64,000 nucleotides of DNA from Roseovarius sp. (GTDB taxonomy: Bacteria > Pseudomonadota > Alphaproteobacteria > Rhodobacterales > Rhodobacteraceae). The stretch's first letter is position 1, and each line of letters opens with the position of its first letter. The notes beneath the pieces are model-generated. The model was not told the DNA's origin. It made no database searches and was given only the letters and a program-made list of their open reading frames with translations. A program made the translations under genes and the position numbers. Positions 1 through 9,671 of the stretch are shown here, piece after piece. Location: NCBI GenBank assembly GCA_014359765.1, contig JACIYT010000008.1, forward strand, positions 1 to 64,000. Direction: 5' to 3'.

Positions 1-312
1 ACGCGCGACGGCGGGCCGGTCAGCACCCGCTACTACCTCTCCTCCGCCCGCCTCACGCCCGAACGCTTCGCCCAGGCCGTCCGATCGCATTGGGCCATCG
101 AGAACAGCCTGCACTGGGTGCTCGATGTCACCTTTGACGAGGACCAGGCCCGAAACCGCGCCGATAACGGCCCCGAAAACCTCGCCATCCTCCGCCGCCT
201 TACCCTCAACCTCCTGCGAACCGCCCGCCCGAAACTCCCCATCTCGCGCAAAAGAAAGCGCTCCGGATGGTCCGACGCCTTCGCAAGATCCGTCATCGGT
301 CAAATGCGATAG
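1..312 (+). pseudogene. ISAs1-family transposase, C-terminal part (5' end outside window)
   Basis: Frame 1 is open from the first base to a TAG at 310-312 and encodes about 103 residues. They include 'HWAIENSLHWVLDVTFDED', the region around the last catalytic acidic residue of ISAs1/H-repeat (DDE) transposases, followed by the basic family C-terminus. Only the last quarter of the roughly 370-residue family length lies in the window, so I cannot tell whether the element is intact upstream. The end of the element probably falls a few bases after the stop. The copy sits about 90 bp from the transketolase start, so it has inserted next to tkt or carries the border of a rearrangement. Confidence 0.85.
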
Positions 313-336
313 CCCTGCCCTATCGGGGCGCCGTGC

Positions 337-364
337 TTGAACTTCGCGGTCGGGCTGGTATTGA
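337..364 (+). promoter_or_regulatory. Candidate promoter of tkt
   Basis: TTGAAC (337-342) and TATTGA (359-364) are separated by 16 bp, between the IS remnant and the tkt start. A transcript would begin near 371 and leave a leader of about 30 nt. The match is moderate and read by eye only. Confidence 0.3.
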
Positions 365-401
365 GCAGGGCAATCACAGCCACACTCGAAGGACGCTCCC
401 C

Positions 402-2411
402 TTGGATATCGCCGCCCTGCGCGCCGCGCACCCCGATCACTGGATGAAGGCCGCCGCGATCCGCGCGCTCACCCTCGACGCCGTCGCCGCCGCCAATTCC
501 GGCCATTCCGGCATGCCCATGGGCATGGCCGACGTGGCCACCGTGCTCTTTGAGAAGCACATGAAATTCGACGCGGCCAACCCTGACTGGCCGGATCGTG
601 ACCGGTTCATCCTGTCGGCGGGGCATGGCTCGATGCTGCTCTATTCGCTGCTGCATCTGACCGGCCATGCCGACATGACGATCGACGAGATCCGCAATTT
701 CCGCCAATGGGGCGCGAAGACGGCAGGCCACCCGGAATACGGCCATGCAAGCGGCATCGAGACCACGACCGGCCCGCTCGGCCAGGGGATTTCCAACGCC
801 GTCGGCTTTGCCATGGCCGAGGAGAGCTTGCGCGCGCGCTTCGGCGCCAGGCTCATGGACCATTACACCTATGTGATCGCCGGTGACGGCTGCCTCATGG
901 AAGGCGTGAGCCAGGAGGCCATCGGGCTGGCCGGGCGGCATCAGCTGTCGCGGCTGATCGTGCTCTGGGACAACAACAACATCACCATCGACGGCACGGT
1001 GGATCTTGCCGATTGCACCGATCAGGTGGCGCGCTTCCGCGCCTCGGGCTGGGAGGTGATCGAGATCGACGGCCACGATCCGGTGGCCATCGACGCGGCG
1101 CTGACGGCGGCGAAGAAGAGCGCGCAACCCACGATGATCGCCTGCAAGACGCATATCGCGCTCGGCCACGCCGCGCAGGACACCTCCAAGGGGCATGGCG
1201 CGCTGACCGATGCGGGCCAGCTTGCCGCCGCCAAGGCCGCCTATGGCTGGAACTACGGCCCGTTCGAGATCCCCGCCGAGGTGAAATCGGCCTGGGAGGC
1301 CATCGGGCGGCGCGGGGCCGCGGCCCATGCCGAATGGCAGGCGCGGCTCGAAGCATCGCCCAAGAAGGCCGAGATCGCCCGCATCTTCGCGCGTGACGTG
1401 CCGGCGAGGCTCTCGGCCCGGATCAAGGCGCTCAAGAAGCAGATCAGCGAAGAGGCCCCCAAGGTAGCCACCCGCAAGTCGAGCGAGATGGTGCTCGAGG
1501 TGGTGAACCCGATCCTGCCCGAGACGATCGGCGGCTCGGCGGATCTGTCGGGGTCGAACAACACCCGCTCGGGCGACATGAGCGTGTTCGATGTGGACAA
1601 CCGGAAGGGCCGCTATATCCATTGGGGCATCCGCGAGCATGGCATGGCCGCGGCGATGAACGGCATGGCGCTGCATGGCGGCATCCGGCCCTATGGCGGC
1701 ACCTTCATGTGCTTTACCGATTACGCGCGGCCCGCGATGCGTCTGGCAGCACTCATGAAGATCCCGACCGTGTTCGTGATGACCCATGACAGCATCGGCC
1801 TGGGCGAGGATGGGCCGACCCATCAGCCGGTCGAGCATCTGGCGATTTCCCGCGCCACGCCCAATACCTGGGTCTTCCGCCCCTGCGACACGGTCGAGAC
1901 CGCCGAGGCGTGGGAACTGGCCCTCACCTCGAAAGAGACGCCGTCGGTCCTGTCGCTCACACGCCAGAACGTGCCGACGCTGCGTCGCGCGCACAAGGCG
2001 AAGAACCTCACCGCCCAAGGCGCCTATGTGCTGGCCGAGGCAGAGGGCAAGCGCCGGGCGATCCTTCTGGCCACCGGCTCGGAGGTGGCCATCGCCATGG
2101 CGGCGCGCGATCTGCTTCAGGCCGAAGGCATCGGCACGCGCGTCGTCTCCATGCCCTGCTGGGAACTCTTCGAGGCGCAGGACGAAACCTATCGCAGGCG
2201 CGTCCTGCCTGCGGGCCCGGTGCGCGTGGCCATCGAGGCAGGGGCGCGGTTCGGCTGGGATCGTTGGCTCCACGGCGAGCGCGGCCACCGCGACAAGGGC
2301 GATTTCGTGGGGATGCAGGGCTTTGGCGCCTCTGCCCCGGCCGAGGTCCTCTACGAGAAATTCGGCATCACCGCCGGGGCGGTGGCCGAGCGGGTCAAGG
2401 CGCTGCTCTGA
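402..2411 (+). CDS. tkt: Transketolase
   Basis: Thiamine-diphosphate enzyme of the pentose phosphate and Calvin-type pathways that moves two-carbon ketol units between sugar phosphates in the cytosol. The 669-residue product has the usual family length. Visible features are the N-terminal '[11 protein letters not shown]', the TPP/Mg motif 'GDGCLMEG' ending in 'DNNNITIDG', and the pyrimidine-domain stretch '[15 protein letters not shown]'. The ORF track starts at 267, but that extension overlaps the transposase frame. Family alignment ([14 protein letters not shown]) and a GAAGGA ribosome site 8 bp upstream point to a TTG start at 402. The IS remnant lies directly upstream. Confidence 0.95.
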   Translation: MDIAALRAAHPDHWMKAAAIRALTLDAVAAANSGHSGMPMGMADVATVLFEKHMKFDAANPDWPDRDRFILSAGHGSMLLYSLLHLTGHADMTIDEIRNFRQWGAKTAGHPEYGHASGIETTTGPLGQGISNAVGFAMAEESLRARFGARLMDHYTYVIAGDGCLMEGVSQEAIGLAGRHQLSRLIVLWDNNNITIDGTVDLADCTDQVARFRASGWEVIEIDGHDPVAIDAALTAAKKSAQPTMIACKTHIALGHAAQDTSKGHGALTDAGQLAAAKAAYGWNYGPFEIPAEVKSAWEAIGRRGAAAHAEWQARLEASPKKAEIARIFARDVPARLSARIKALKKQISEEAPKVATRKSSEMVLEVVNPILPETIGGSADLSGSNNTRSGDMSVFDVDNRKGRYIHWGIREHGMAAAMNGMALHGGIRPYGGTFMCFTDYARPAMRLAALMKIPTVFVMTHDSIGLGEDGPTHQPVEHLAISRATPNTWVFRPCDTVETAEAWELALTSKETPSVLSLTRQNVPTLRRAHKAKNLTAQGAYVLAEAEGKRRAILLATGSEVAIAMAARDLLQAEGIGTRVVSMPCWELFEAQDETYRRRVLPAGPVRVAIEAGARFGWDRWLHGERGHRDKGDFVGMQGFGASAPAEVLYEKFGITAGAVAERVKALL

Positions 2412-2449
2412 GGGCAGGCGCGCGCCCCGGCCTCGGGCCGGGGCCGCCG

Positions 2450-3043
2450 TCAGCTGCCGAGGATGACCCGGACATAGGTGCGCGTCTCCTCGAACGGGGG
2501 CACGCCGCCGTATTTCTCGACCGCCTGCGGCCCGGCATTATAGGCCGCCAGCGCCAGCCGCCAGGAGCCGAACCTGCGGTATTGCTCGGCGAGGTAGCGC
2601 GCGCCGCCCTCGAGGTTCTGGCGCGGGTCGTGCGGGTTCACGCCCAGCATCTGCGCCGTGCCCGGCATGAGCTGCGCCAGCCCGATCGCCCCCTTGTGCG
2701 AGACCGCATCCGCCCGCCAGCCCGATTCCCGCTGCACGAGGCGCAAAAACAGGCTCTCGGGGATGTCGTGGCGCCGCGCGGCCTGTCTGGCCATTTCGAG
2801 ATAGGGGCCGCGATAGGTCCCGCGGAACATCGGCGAAGGGTCGAGATCGCCCCAGATGGTCGGGGTCACGAAGCTCTGTGGCTGGAGACGCACGGAATTG
2901 CGGTATTGCTCGCTCGCCCGGGTGTCGAGCACGCGGGTCTGCGACTTGAACACGCCGATCCGCCCCTTGGTCGAGAGCGTGTCCGCCCCTGCCATGGCCG
3001 GCCAGACGAGCCCCGCCACCAGCGCCAGAGTGATGCCGCGCAT
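2450..3043 (-). CDS. Lytic transglycosylase, SLT domain
   Basis: Periplasmic murein hydrolase that cleaves the MurNAc-GlcNAc bond to give 1,6-anhydro-muropeptides. The 197-residue form starts at the ATG at 3043 with a signal peptide ([20 protein letters not shown]). The SLT domain fills about residues 85-190: 'RESGW' carries the catalytic Glu, followed by '[13 protein letters not shown]' and 'ALAAYNAGP'. The 25-residue extension in the ORF track has no signal character and was dropped. It is divergent from ssb and convergent with tkt. The exact subfamily is not resolved. Confidence 0.9.
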   Translation of the reverse strand: MRGITLALVAGLVWPAMAGADTLSTKGRIGVFKSQTRVLDTRASEQYRNSVRLQPQSFVTPTIWGDLDPSPMFRGTYRGPYLEMARQAARRHDIPESLFLRLVQRESGWRADAVSHKGAIGLAQLMPGTAQMLGVNPHDPRQNLEGGARYLAEQYRRFGSWRLALAAYNAGPQAVEKYGGVPPFEETRTYVRVILGS

Positions 3044-3231
3044 CCGGTTATGTCCCCACCTTGTTCCCGGCGCGATAGTGTTAATTTCTGCCCCGCATTT
3101 CGAGCGATTTTCCACCATGTTACAGGGGGCGGGCAGAAAATCGCCGACTGCGCGCGCAATTTAAGCCTTTCTTCACCCTGTTGCGATGATGTAACCCGGC
3201 AAGGACAAATCGAAAGCCGCAGGAGGGAAAC

Positions 3232-3714
3232 ATGGCCGGGTCCGTCAACAAGGTTATCATCGTCGGCAATCTCGGCCGCGATCCCGAGGTGCGCACCTTT
3301 CAGAATGGCGGCAAGGTGTGCAACCTGCGAATCGCCACCTCCGAGACATGGAAGGACCGCAACACCGGCGAGCGGCGCGAAAAGACCGAATGGCATTCGG
3401 TGGCGATCTTCTCCGAGCCGCTGGCGCGCATCGCCGAGCAATACCTGCGCAAGGGCTCCAAGGTCTATATCGAAGGGCAGCTCGAGACGCGCAAATGGCA
3501 GGACCAGTCGGGGCAGGACCGCTATACGACCGAGATCGTGCTGCGCCCCTATCGCGGTGAGCTGACGCTGCTCGATTCGCGGGGCGGCGGTGGCCAGGGT
3601 CCGGATTATGGCGGCGGCCAGGATCAGGGTTACGGCGGCGGCGATTACGGCGGCGGCGCGCCCGCCAGCGCGGGCCGCCCCTCGCGCGATATCGACGACG
3701 AAATCCCGTTCTGA
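3232..3714 (+). CDS. ssb: Single-stranded DNA-binding protein
   Basis: Binds and protects single-stranded DNA in replication, recombination and repair. The 160-residue product has the OB-fold in about residues 1-110 ('[22 protein letters not shown]'), a glycine-rich flexible linker, and the acidic protein-docking tip 'DDEIPF' at the very C-terminus. A strong ribosome site (AGGAGGG) lies 5 bp before the ATG. The upstream 190 bp are shared with the divergent transglycosylase gene. I looked for an alphaproteobacterial LexA box (GAAC-N7-GAAC) there and did not find one. Confidence 0.97.
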   Translation: MAGSVNKVIIVGNLGRDPEVRTFQNGGKVCNLRIATSETWKDRNTGERREKTEWHSVAIFSEPLARIAEQYLRKGSKVYIEGQLETRKWQDQSGQDRYTTEIVLRPYRGELTLLDSRGGGGQGPDYGGGQDQGYGGGDYGGGAPASAGRPSRDIDDEIPF

Positions 3715-3797
3715 CGCCGGCCTGCGGGCTTTGCCTCTGGCCTTTCTGCGCCGCGGCGTCTAAGGCGCGGGCGAAACAGCATCAGGACTCTGCCCAA

Positions 3798-5618
3798 ATG
3801 GATCTGCGCAATATCGCCATCATCGCCCATGTCGATCACGGCAAGACGACGCTCGTGGACGAATTGCTCAAGCAGTCGGGCGCGTTTCGCGCCGGGCAGG
3901 CGGTGGACGAACGCGCGATGGACAGCAACGATATCGAGCGCGAGCGCGGCATCACCATCTTTGCCAAGCCCACCTCGGTGGTGTGGAAAAACACCCGCAT
4001 CAACATCGTCGATACCCCCGGCCACGCCGATTTCGGCGGCGAGGTGGAGCGTATCCTGTCGATGGTCGATGGCGTGGTGCTGCTGGTGGATGCCGCCGAA
4101 GGGCCGATGCCGCAAACCAAGTTCGTCACCTCCAAGGCGCTCGCCCTCGGGCTGCGGCCGATCGTGGTGCTCAACAAGGTGGACAAGCCCGATGCCGAGC
4201 CCGACCGCGCGCTTGACGAATGTTTCGACCTCTTCGCCAATCTCGGCGCGAACGAGGATCAGCTCGATTTCCCGCATATGTATGCGAGCGGCCGCTCCGG
4301 CTGGGCCGATCACGAGCTTGACGGCCCACGCCGCGACCTCTCGGCGCTCTTCGAGCTGATCGTCAACCACGTTCCCGCGCCCCGGCAGATCACCCATATG
4401 GACGAGGATTTCCGGATGCTCGCCACCACGCTCGGGGCCGATCCCTTTGTCGGGCGGATCCTGACGGGGCGCGTCGAGTCGGGCCGGCTGCGCGTGGGTC
4501 AGACGGTGCAGGCCCTCTCGCGCGTGGGCCAGAAGATCGAACAGTTCCGCGTGACCCGCATCCAGGCCTTTCGCGGCCTGACCACGCAGGATATCGAGGA
4601 GGCGACAGCCGGCGATATCGTCAGCATCGCGGGGATGTCCAGGGCCACCGTGGCCGACACGATCTGCGCGCTCGCCGTGGACACGCCGCTTGCCGCGCAG
4701 CCCATCGACCCGCCCACCATCTCGGTCACCTTCGGGATCAACGACAGCCCGCTCGCGGGCCGCGACGGCAAGAAGGTCCAGAGCCGCGTGATCCGCGAGC
4801 GCCTGATGAAAGAGGCCGAATCGAACGTCGCCATCAAGGTCACCGATACCCCCGGCGGCGAGGCCTTCGATGTCTCCGGGCGCGGCGAATTGCAGATGGG
4901 CGTGCTGATCGAGAACATGCGCCGCGAGGGGTTCGAGCTCAGCATATCGCGCCCGCAGGTCCTCATGCGCGAGGGCGAGAATGGCGAGCGGCTGGAGCCG
5001 GTCGAGGAAGTCACCATCGACGTGGACGACGAATTCACCGGCGCGGTGATCGAGAAGATCACCGGCGCGCGCAAGGGCGATCTGGTCGAGATGAAGCCCT
5101 CGGGCGCGGGCAAGACGCGGATCGTGGCGCATGTGCCCTCGCGCGGCCTTATCGGCTATCACGGAGAATTCCTGACCGACACGCGCGGCACCGGCGTGCT
5201 CAACCGCGTGTTCCACGGCTGGGTGCCGCATCGCGGGCCCATTCCGGGGCGGCGCGCGGGCGTGCTCATCTCGATGGAAAACGGCGAGGCGGTGGCCTAT
5301 GCGCTGTGGAACCTCGAGGAACGCGGGCGGCTTTTCATCGGCGCGCAGGCCCCGGTCTATACCGGGATGATCATCGGCGAGCACAGCCGCGAGAACGATC
5401 TCGAGGTCAATCCGCTCAAGGGCAAGAAGCTCACCAATGTGCGCGCCTCGGGCACCGATGAGGCGGTGCGCCTGACCACGCCGGTCACGCTCAGCCTGGA
5501 AGAGGCGATCGCCTATATCAACGATGATGAGCTGGTCGAGGTGACGCCAAACGCGATCCGCCTGCGCAAGCGCCACCTCGACCCGCACGAGCGCAAGCGC
5601 GCCGCGAAACAGGGCTGA
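3798..5618 (+). CDS. typA: Ribosome-associated GTPase TypA/BipA
   Basis: Translational GTPase related to EF-G and LepA that acts on the ribosome and is tied to stress growth and 50S assembly. The 606 residues are full length. G-domain motifs are 'HVDHGKTTL' (G1), 'RERGIT' (G2), 'DTPGHADFGGEVER' (G3) and 'NKVDKPDA' (G4), followed by domain II, the EF-G-like V domain and the BipA-specific C-terminal domain ending in a basic tail. It is a single gene 84 bp downstream of ssb. A 647-codon antisense ORF covers it and is a GC artefact. Confidence 0.97.
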   Translation: MDLRNIAIIAHVDHGKTTLVDELLKQSGAFRAGQAVDERAMDSNDIERERGITIFAKPTSVVWKNTRINIVDTPGHADFGGEVERILSMVDGVVLLVDAAEGPMPQTKFVTSKALALGLRPIVVLNKVDKPDAEPDRALDECFDLFANLGANEDQLDFPHMYASGRSGWADHELDGPRRDLSALFELIVNHVPAPRQITHMDEDFRMLATTLGADPFVGRILTGRVESGRLRVGQTVQALSRVGQKIEQFRVTRIQAFRGLTTQDIEEATAGDIVSIAGMSRATVADTICALAVDTPLAAQPIDPPTISVTFGINDSPLAGRDGKKVQSRVIRERLMKEAESNVAIKVTDTPGGEAFDVSGRGELQMGVLIENMRREGFELSISRPQVLMREGENGERLEPVEEVTIDVDDEFTGAVIEKITGARKGDLVEMKPSGAGKTRIVAHVPSRGLIGYHGEFLTDTRGTGVLNRVFHGWVPHRGPIPGRRAGVLISMENGEAVAYALWNLEERGRLFIGAQAPVYTGMIIGEHSRENDLEVNPLKGKKLTNVRASGTDEAVRLTTPVTLSLEEAIAYINDDELVEVTPNAIRLRKRHLDPHERKRAAKQG

Positions 5619-5630
5619 GGCGCGCGCGCC

Positions 5631-6071
5631 TCAGGAAGCGGCGATCGGGATCATCGTCCCGGTCATGAACGCGACATGGCTCGTGCGCCCGTCCTCCAGC
5701 GCGTGCACATCCGCCTGCACGATCACCAGGCGGCGGCCCGCGCGGATCACCCGGCCCGTAGCCACCAGCAGATCGCCCTTTGCCGGGGCGAGCAGGTGGA
5801 TCTTCATCTCGGAGGTGAGCACGTCATGCCCCTCGGGCACCACGCTCACCGCCGCATAGCCCGCCGCGCTGTCGCCGATGGAAAAGCTCAGCCCGGCATG
5901 GGCGAACCCGCGTTGCTGGCGGCTCCCCGGAAGGATCGGCGCCTCGATGCGCACCTCGCCATGGGCGATCCCCGTCATCCGCGCGCCCAGCGTCGTCATC
6001 ATCGTCTGCGACTCAAAGCTGGCGCGGATGCGCGCCGCCTGCTCGGGCGTCAGCACCCCGTCATCTGCCAT
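5631..6071 (-). CDS. PaaI-family hotdog thioesterase
   Basis: Predicted acyl-CoA thioesterase. The 146-residue hotdog protein carries the family stretch 'GFAHAGLSFSIGDSAAGYAA', with the active-site helix and acidic residue, then beta strands ending in 'SHVAFMTGTM'. The start at 6071 is set by a GGAGAG ribosome site about 7 bp upstream; the longer ORF-track start lacks one. It is convergent with typA and divergent from the SDR gene at 6222. The acyl substrate cannot be told from sequence. Confidence 0.85.
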   Translation of the reverse strand: MADDGVLTPEQAARIRASFESQTMMTTLGARMTGIAHGEVRIEAPILPGSRQQRGFAHAGLSFSIGDSAAGYAAVSVVPEGHDVLTSEMKIHLLAPAKGDLLVATGRVIRAGRRLVIVQADVHALEDGRTSHVAFMTGTMIPIAAS

Positions 6072-6162
6072 GGCATTCTCCTCTCCCTCTGCCCGCTGCG
6101 GGATTGATGCACCGACAGGGCGGGAGGGACAAGAGCCATGCGCCACAGCGGAAACAAGCCTT

Positions 6163-6203
6163 TTGACAGGCGGGCGGGTGCGGTGTAGCTGAACGTGTGT
6201 TCA
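6163..6203 (+). promoter_or_regulatory. Promoter with overlapping palindromic operator upstream of the SDR gene
   Basis: A perfect -35 box TTGACA (6163-6168) is followed 17 bp later by TAGCTG. A perfect inverted repeat TGAAC-GTGT-GTTCA (6190-6203) covers the expected transcription start, 19 bp before the ATG at 6222. Its size and spacing resemble TetR/AcrR-type operators. No regulator gene is adjacent, so the protein that binds it is unknown. Confidence 0.5.
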
Positions 6204-6221
6204 TTTAACGGAGGATCCCTC

Positions 6222-6977
6222 ATGCGCATCACCGACACCGCAGCGATCATCACCGGCGGGGCCTCCGGGCTTGGCGAGGCGACGGCGCGGCATTTCCGGG
6301 CGCAGGGCGCGCAGGTCACGCTGCTCGACCGCGATGGCGCGCGCGGCGCCGAGGTCGCCGCCGAGATCGGTGCGCATTTCGCCGAGACCGACGTGACCGA
6401 CGAGGACTCCGTCGCGCGCGCCATCGCCGCCGCCAAGGAGGCCATGGGCCGGATCACCGCGGTGGTCAACTGCGCGGGCATCGCCACCGGGCTCAAGACC
6501 CTCGGGCGCGACGGGCCGCACCCTCTCGACGTGTTTCGCCGGACGATCGACATCAACCTCGTCGGCACGTTCAACGTCTCCCGCCTCGCTGCCGCCGAGA
6601 TGGCGGGGAATGCGCCCGACGCGGACGGGGCGCGCGGGGTGATCGTCAACACCGCCTCCGTCGCCGCCTTCGAGGGGCAGAAGGGCCAGGCCGCCTATGC
6701 CGCCTCGAAGGCGGGGATCGTCGGGCTGTCGCTGCCGATGGCGCGCGACATGTCGCGCGAGGGGATCCGCGTGATGGCGATCGCGCCGGGGATCTTCGCC
6801 ACGCCGATGATGCGCGGCCTGCCGCAGGAGGTGCAGGACAGCCTCGCCACCGAGGTGACATTCCCCAAGCGGCTCGGCGATCCGGCGGAATACGCCCGCC
6901 TCGCCGGTTTCATCGTCGAATGCGGCTATCTCAACGGCGAGGTGATCCGCCTCGACGGCGCGCTCAGGATGCAGTGA
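6222..6977 (+). CDS. Short-chain dehydrogenase, 3-hydroxyacyl-CoA dehydrogenase type-2-like
   Basis: NAD-dependent Rossmann-fold oxidoreductase. The 251 residues contain 'TGGASGLGEA' (cofactor loop), 'VNCAGIA', the catalytic Ser in 'VNTASVAAFEGQKGQ', 'YAASK' (Tyr and Lys), and the 'APGIFATPMM' substrate loop. Overall it resembles HSD17B10-type enzymes that oxidise 3-hydroxyacyl-CoA or 3-hydroxy-2-methylbutyryl-CoA. The start at 6222 has GGAGG 7 bp upstream; the ORF-track start at 6195 lies inside the palindromic operator. The exact substrate is inferred from similarity only. Confidence 0.85.
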   Translation: MRITDTAAIITGGASGLGEATARHFRAQGAQVTLLDRDGARGAEVAAEIGAHFAETDVTDEDSVARAIAAAKEAMGRITAVVNCAGIATGLKTLGRDGPHPLDVFRRTIDINLVGTFNVSRLAAAEMAGNAPDADGARGVIVNTASVAAFEGQKGQAAYAASKAGIVGLSLPMARDMSREGIRVMAIAPGIFATPMMRGLPQEVQDSLATEVTFPKRLGDPAEYARLAGFIVECGYLNGEVIRLDGALRMQ

Positions 6978-6988
6978 GGCGCGGCGGC

Positions 6989-8803
6989 TCAGCCCTCGGC
7001 CTTCCCGGCAAGGGCGAGCCATTCCTCCTCGGCCTCGGCCAGCGCCGCCTGACGCTGGGCGAGGGCCTCGGTCGCGCGCCGGAACTTGACCGGCTCGCGG
7101 GCGAACAAATCCGGATCCGAGAGCAACTCGGTCAGCTTCGCGATCTCCGCCTCGAGCCGGGACATCACCTCGGGCAAAGCGTCGAGCCGGTGCCTCTCGG
7201 TAAAGCTGAGGCCGGAGGCGGCAGGCGCCGGTTGTTTCGGCGCGGGCTTTTTGGGCGCCGGCCTCTCGATCCTTTTCGGAGCCTCGGTCACATCCTCGCC
7301 GCGCTGTGCGCGGTAGTCGGACCAGCCCCCCGCATAGGCCACGGCGCGCCCGTCCCCCTCCATCGCGATGGTGGTGGTGGCCACCCGGTCGAGAAAATCG
7401 CGATCGTGGCTCACCAGCAGCACCGTGCCGTCATAATCGTCGAGCAGTTCCTGAAGCAGGTCGAGCGTCTCGATATCGAGATCGTTGGTCGGCTCGTCGA
7501 GCACCAGAAGGTTGCTCTCGCGCGCCATGATCCGGGCCAGCAGCAGCCGCGCCTTTTCGCCACCGGACAGGGATTTGACCGGCGCGCGGGCCTGCCGCTC
7601 ATCGAACAGGAAATCCTTGAGATACCCCACCACATGCCGCGGCGCCCCGCGCACCAGCACCTGATCGGCCTGCCCCGGCACGCGCATCTCGGGATCGCCC
7701 GTTAGGCTCTCCCAGAGGGTCATCTCCGGATCGAGCCGCGCGCGGGCCTGATCAAACACCGCCGGCACGAGATTGGTGCCATGGGTGACGGTGCCGGTAT
7801 CGGGCGGGATCTCGCCCATCAGGATGCGCAGCAGCGTCGTCTTGCCCACGCCATTGGGACCGACAAAGGCCACGCGCTCGCCGCGCATCACCCGCAGGCT
7901 GAACGGGCGCAGGATGAGCTTGTCCTCGTAGGACTTTGAAATATCTGTGGCTTCTATCACCTTGCGCCCCGAGGCAGGACCGGAATCGAGCGCCATCGCC
8001 GCCGTGCCCTGCCGCCGGATCTGGCGGCGCGCGGCGGCGCGCAGCTCCTGGAGCGCACGCACCCGGCCCTGGTTGCGCTTGCGCCGGGCGCTGATGCCCT
8101 CGACGGCCCATCGTGCCTCGGCGCGGATCTTGCGGTCGAGCTTGTGTCGGGCGATGTCCTCTTCTTCCCAGACCTTGTCGCGCCAGGCCTCGAAGCCGCC
8201 GAATCCCTCCTCCTGACGACGCACGATTCCCCTGTCTATCCAAAGAGTTGCGTGGGTAAGTTCACGCAGGAACGCGCGGTCGTGGCTGATCACCACATAG
8301 GCGCGGCGGGTGCTGCGCAACGTCTCTTCGAGCCAGCCGATCGCCTCGATATCGAGATGGTTCGTCGGCTCGTCGAGCAGCATCAGCTCGGGCGCCTCGG
8401 CCATCAGCCGCGCGAGCGCCGCGCGCCGCCGCTCGCCGCCCGAGGCGGTGGCGACCGGGCGGGCGGGATCGAATTTGAGCCCCTCGCCCGCCATCTCGAC
8501 GCGATACATCTCCTCGGGCCCGAGCGCCGCCGCGGCGTAATCGCCGAGCGTGGCGAAACCGGCCATGTCGGGCTCCTGCTCCATGTAGCCCACGCGCACC
8601 CCCGGCGCGACGATCCGTGTGCCGCAGTCGGGCTCGATCAGCCCGGCCATGACCTTCATCAACGTCGATTTGCCCGAGCCGTTGCGCCCCACCAGCGCCA
8701 CCCGGTCGCCGGGCTGGATGATGAGCGAGAGATCGTCGAAGACCGGCTCGCCCCCGAAGGTGAGCGAGATGTCGTTGAGCTGGAGAAGCGGTGCGCGTGC
8801 CAT
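6989..8803 (-). CDS. ABC-F family ATPase (Uup-like)
   Basis: Soluble twin-ATPase ABC-F protein without membrane domains, predicted to act on the ribosome or in DNA metabolism rather than transport. The 604 residues hold two full nucleotide-binding domains: '[10 protein letters not shown]', '[11 protein letters not shown]', '[10 protein letters not shown]', then '[12 protein letters not shown]', '[12 protein letters not shown]', '[10 protein letters not shown]'. A basic linker and a C-terminal charged coiled-coil (about residues 530-600) are typical of Uup. The start at 8803 ([18 protein letters not shown]) matches the family N-terminus. It is 11 bp from, and convergent with, the SDR gene. Confidence 0.93.
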   Translation of the reverse strand: MARAPLLQLNDISLTFGGEPVFDDLSLIIQPGDRVALVGRNGSGKSTLMKVMAGLIEPDCGTRIVAPGVRVGYMEQEPDMAGFATLGDYAAAALGPEEMYRVEMAGEGLKFDPARPVATASGGERRRAALARLMAEAPELMLLDEPTNHLDIEAIGWLEETLRSTRRAYVVISHDRAFLRELTHATLWIDRGIVRRQEEGFGGFEAWRDKVWEEEDIARHKLDRKIRAEARWAVEGISARRKRNQGRVRALQELRAAARRQIRRQGTAAMALDSGPASGRKVIEATDISKSYEDKLILRPFSLRVMRGERVAFVGPNGVGKTTLLRILMGEIPPDTGTVTHGTNLVPAVFDQARARLDPEMTLWESLTGDPEMRVPGQADQVLVRGAPRHVVGYLKDFLFDERQARAPVKSLSGGEKARLLLARIMARESNLLVLDEPTNDLDIETLDLLQELLDDYDGTVLLVSHDRDFLDRVATTTIAMEGDGRAVAYAGGWSDYRAQRGEDVTEAPKRIERPAPKKPAPKQPAPAASGLSFTERHRLDALPEVMSRLEAEIAKLTELLSDPDLFAREPVKFRRATEALAQRQAALAEAEEEWLALAGKAEG

Positions 8804-8851
8804 GCAGGCCCGGCTATCGCGGCCCCCGCGCGCCGTCAAGCCGTCACGCCG

Positions 8852-9607
8852 TCAGCCCGCGAGCGCCCGCAGCAGCCGCTGGCGCGCAGCGGGAATCGCC
8901 GCGACCTCCACCCCGGTGAAAACGTGCAGCGTGCCCATCTGCCGGTCGATCACCGCATGATCGCTGACCCGGCCGCCCATCATCAGATAGCTGCGCAGCA
9001 GCGGCGGCATGTGGCGCATCGCTCGTTTCATGTCGGGCTCATGGTGGCGCAGCTGGCGCGCAAACCGGAACACCGCCGGCGCCTTGATCCGCGGCCGCCA
9101 CCGGCGCGGCGCGAGGTGGCACTGACCCAGCACGGCAAAGGCATCGAGATAGGGCGCGGTCTCTACCCCCTTGAAGGACGCGCAACCAAAGAGCATCGCC
9201 ACCCCGTGCGCATCCACGAGCCGCGTCATCGCCGCCCAGGCGAGGCGCACGATGTCGGGATCGTGGCGATCGGGGGCGAGGCAGAAACGGCCCATCTCGG
9301 CCATGCGCCCCGCGAACCGCCCAAGCGCCGACAAATCGTAGAACTGCGCCGAATAGCTGCGCGCAATCCCGGCACCGCTGCCAAGGAGGAGCACCCGGAA
9401 ACAGCAGACCAGATCGCCGCGCGCCGCCTCCTCGACGAGCACATGCAGACAGGCCGCGTCATGGTCATCGGCGTCATCGGCACCTTCGGCATCGCGCCCG
9501 CCCCCCGCGCCGAGAAAGGCGCGCGCCCGCAGCGCCCGGGCGCGCGCGATATCGCCCGCCCCACATGCCAGCCGTGCCCGATAGCGCCCGTGCCGCAGCT
9601 CGATCAT
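8852..9607 (-). CDS. olsB: L-ornithine N(alpha)-acyltransferase
   Basis: Transfers a 3-hydroxyacyl group from ACP to ornithine to make lyso-ornithine lipid, the first step of ornithine-lipid synthesis. The 251-residue GNAT-like protein shows 'SAQFYDLSAL', 'MGRFCLAPDRHDPDIVRLAW', 'LFGCASFKGVETAPY' and the 'MPPLLRSYLMMGGRVSDHAVID' block typical of OlsB/hemolysin-like acyltransferases. The ATG at 9607 begins MIELRHGRY. The O-acyltransferase olsA, often its neighbour, is not in this window. It lies 48 bp upstream of the ABC-F gene on the same strand. Confidence 0.88.
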   Translation of the reverse strand: MIELRHGRYRARLACGAGDIARARALRARAFLGAGGGRDAEGADDADDHDAACLHVLVEEAARGDLVCCFRVLLLGSGAGIARSYSAQFYDLSALGRFAGRMAEMGRFCLAPDRHDPDIVRLAWAAMTRLVDAHGVAMLFGCASFKGVETAPYLDAFAVLGQCHLAPRRWRPRIKAPAVFRFARQLRHHEPDMKRAMRHMPPLLRSYLMMGGRVSDHAVIDRQMGTLHVFTGVEVAAIPAARQRLLRALAG

Positions 9608-9671
9608 GGCTCCGCCTCCCGAGACCGATCCCGACGCCATTCGGCACGATCACCGTGACAGCGCCATGATC

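Noticed and set aside
313-330. Exact inverted-repeat end and target duplication of the ISAs1 element
   Set aside because: A plausible end (TAGCCCTG) follows the stop, but the left end is outside the window, so neither the repeat nor the duplication can be confirmed.
300-2288. 662-codon minus-strand ORF opposite tkt
   Set aside because: Antisense to transketolase, low-complexity composition, no recognisable domain.
3044-3231. LexA (SOS) box upstream of ssb
   Set aside because: No GAAC-N7-GAAC or its complement found in the 188 bp; GTTC occurs once without a partner at the right distance.
3645-5588. 647-codon minus-strand ORF opposite typA
   Set aside because: Exactly antisense to a conserved full-length gene; Arg/His/Asp-rich product with no family motifs. 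A GC-driven shadow.
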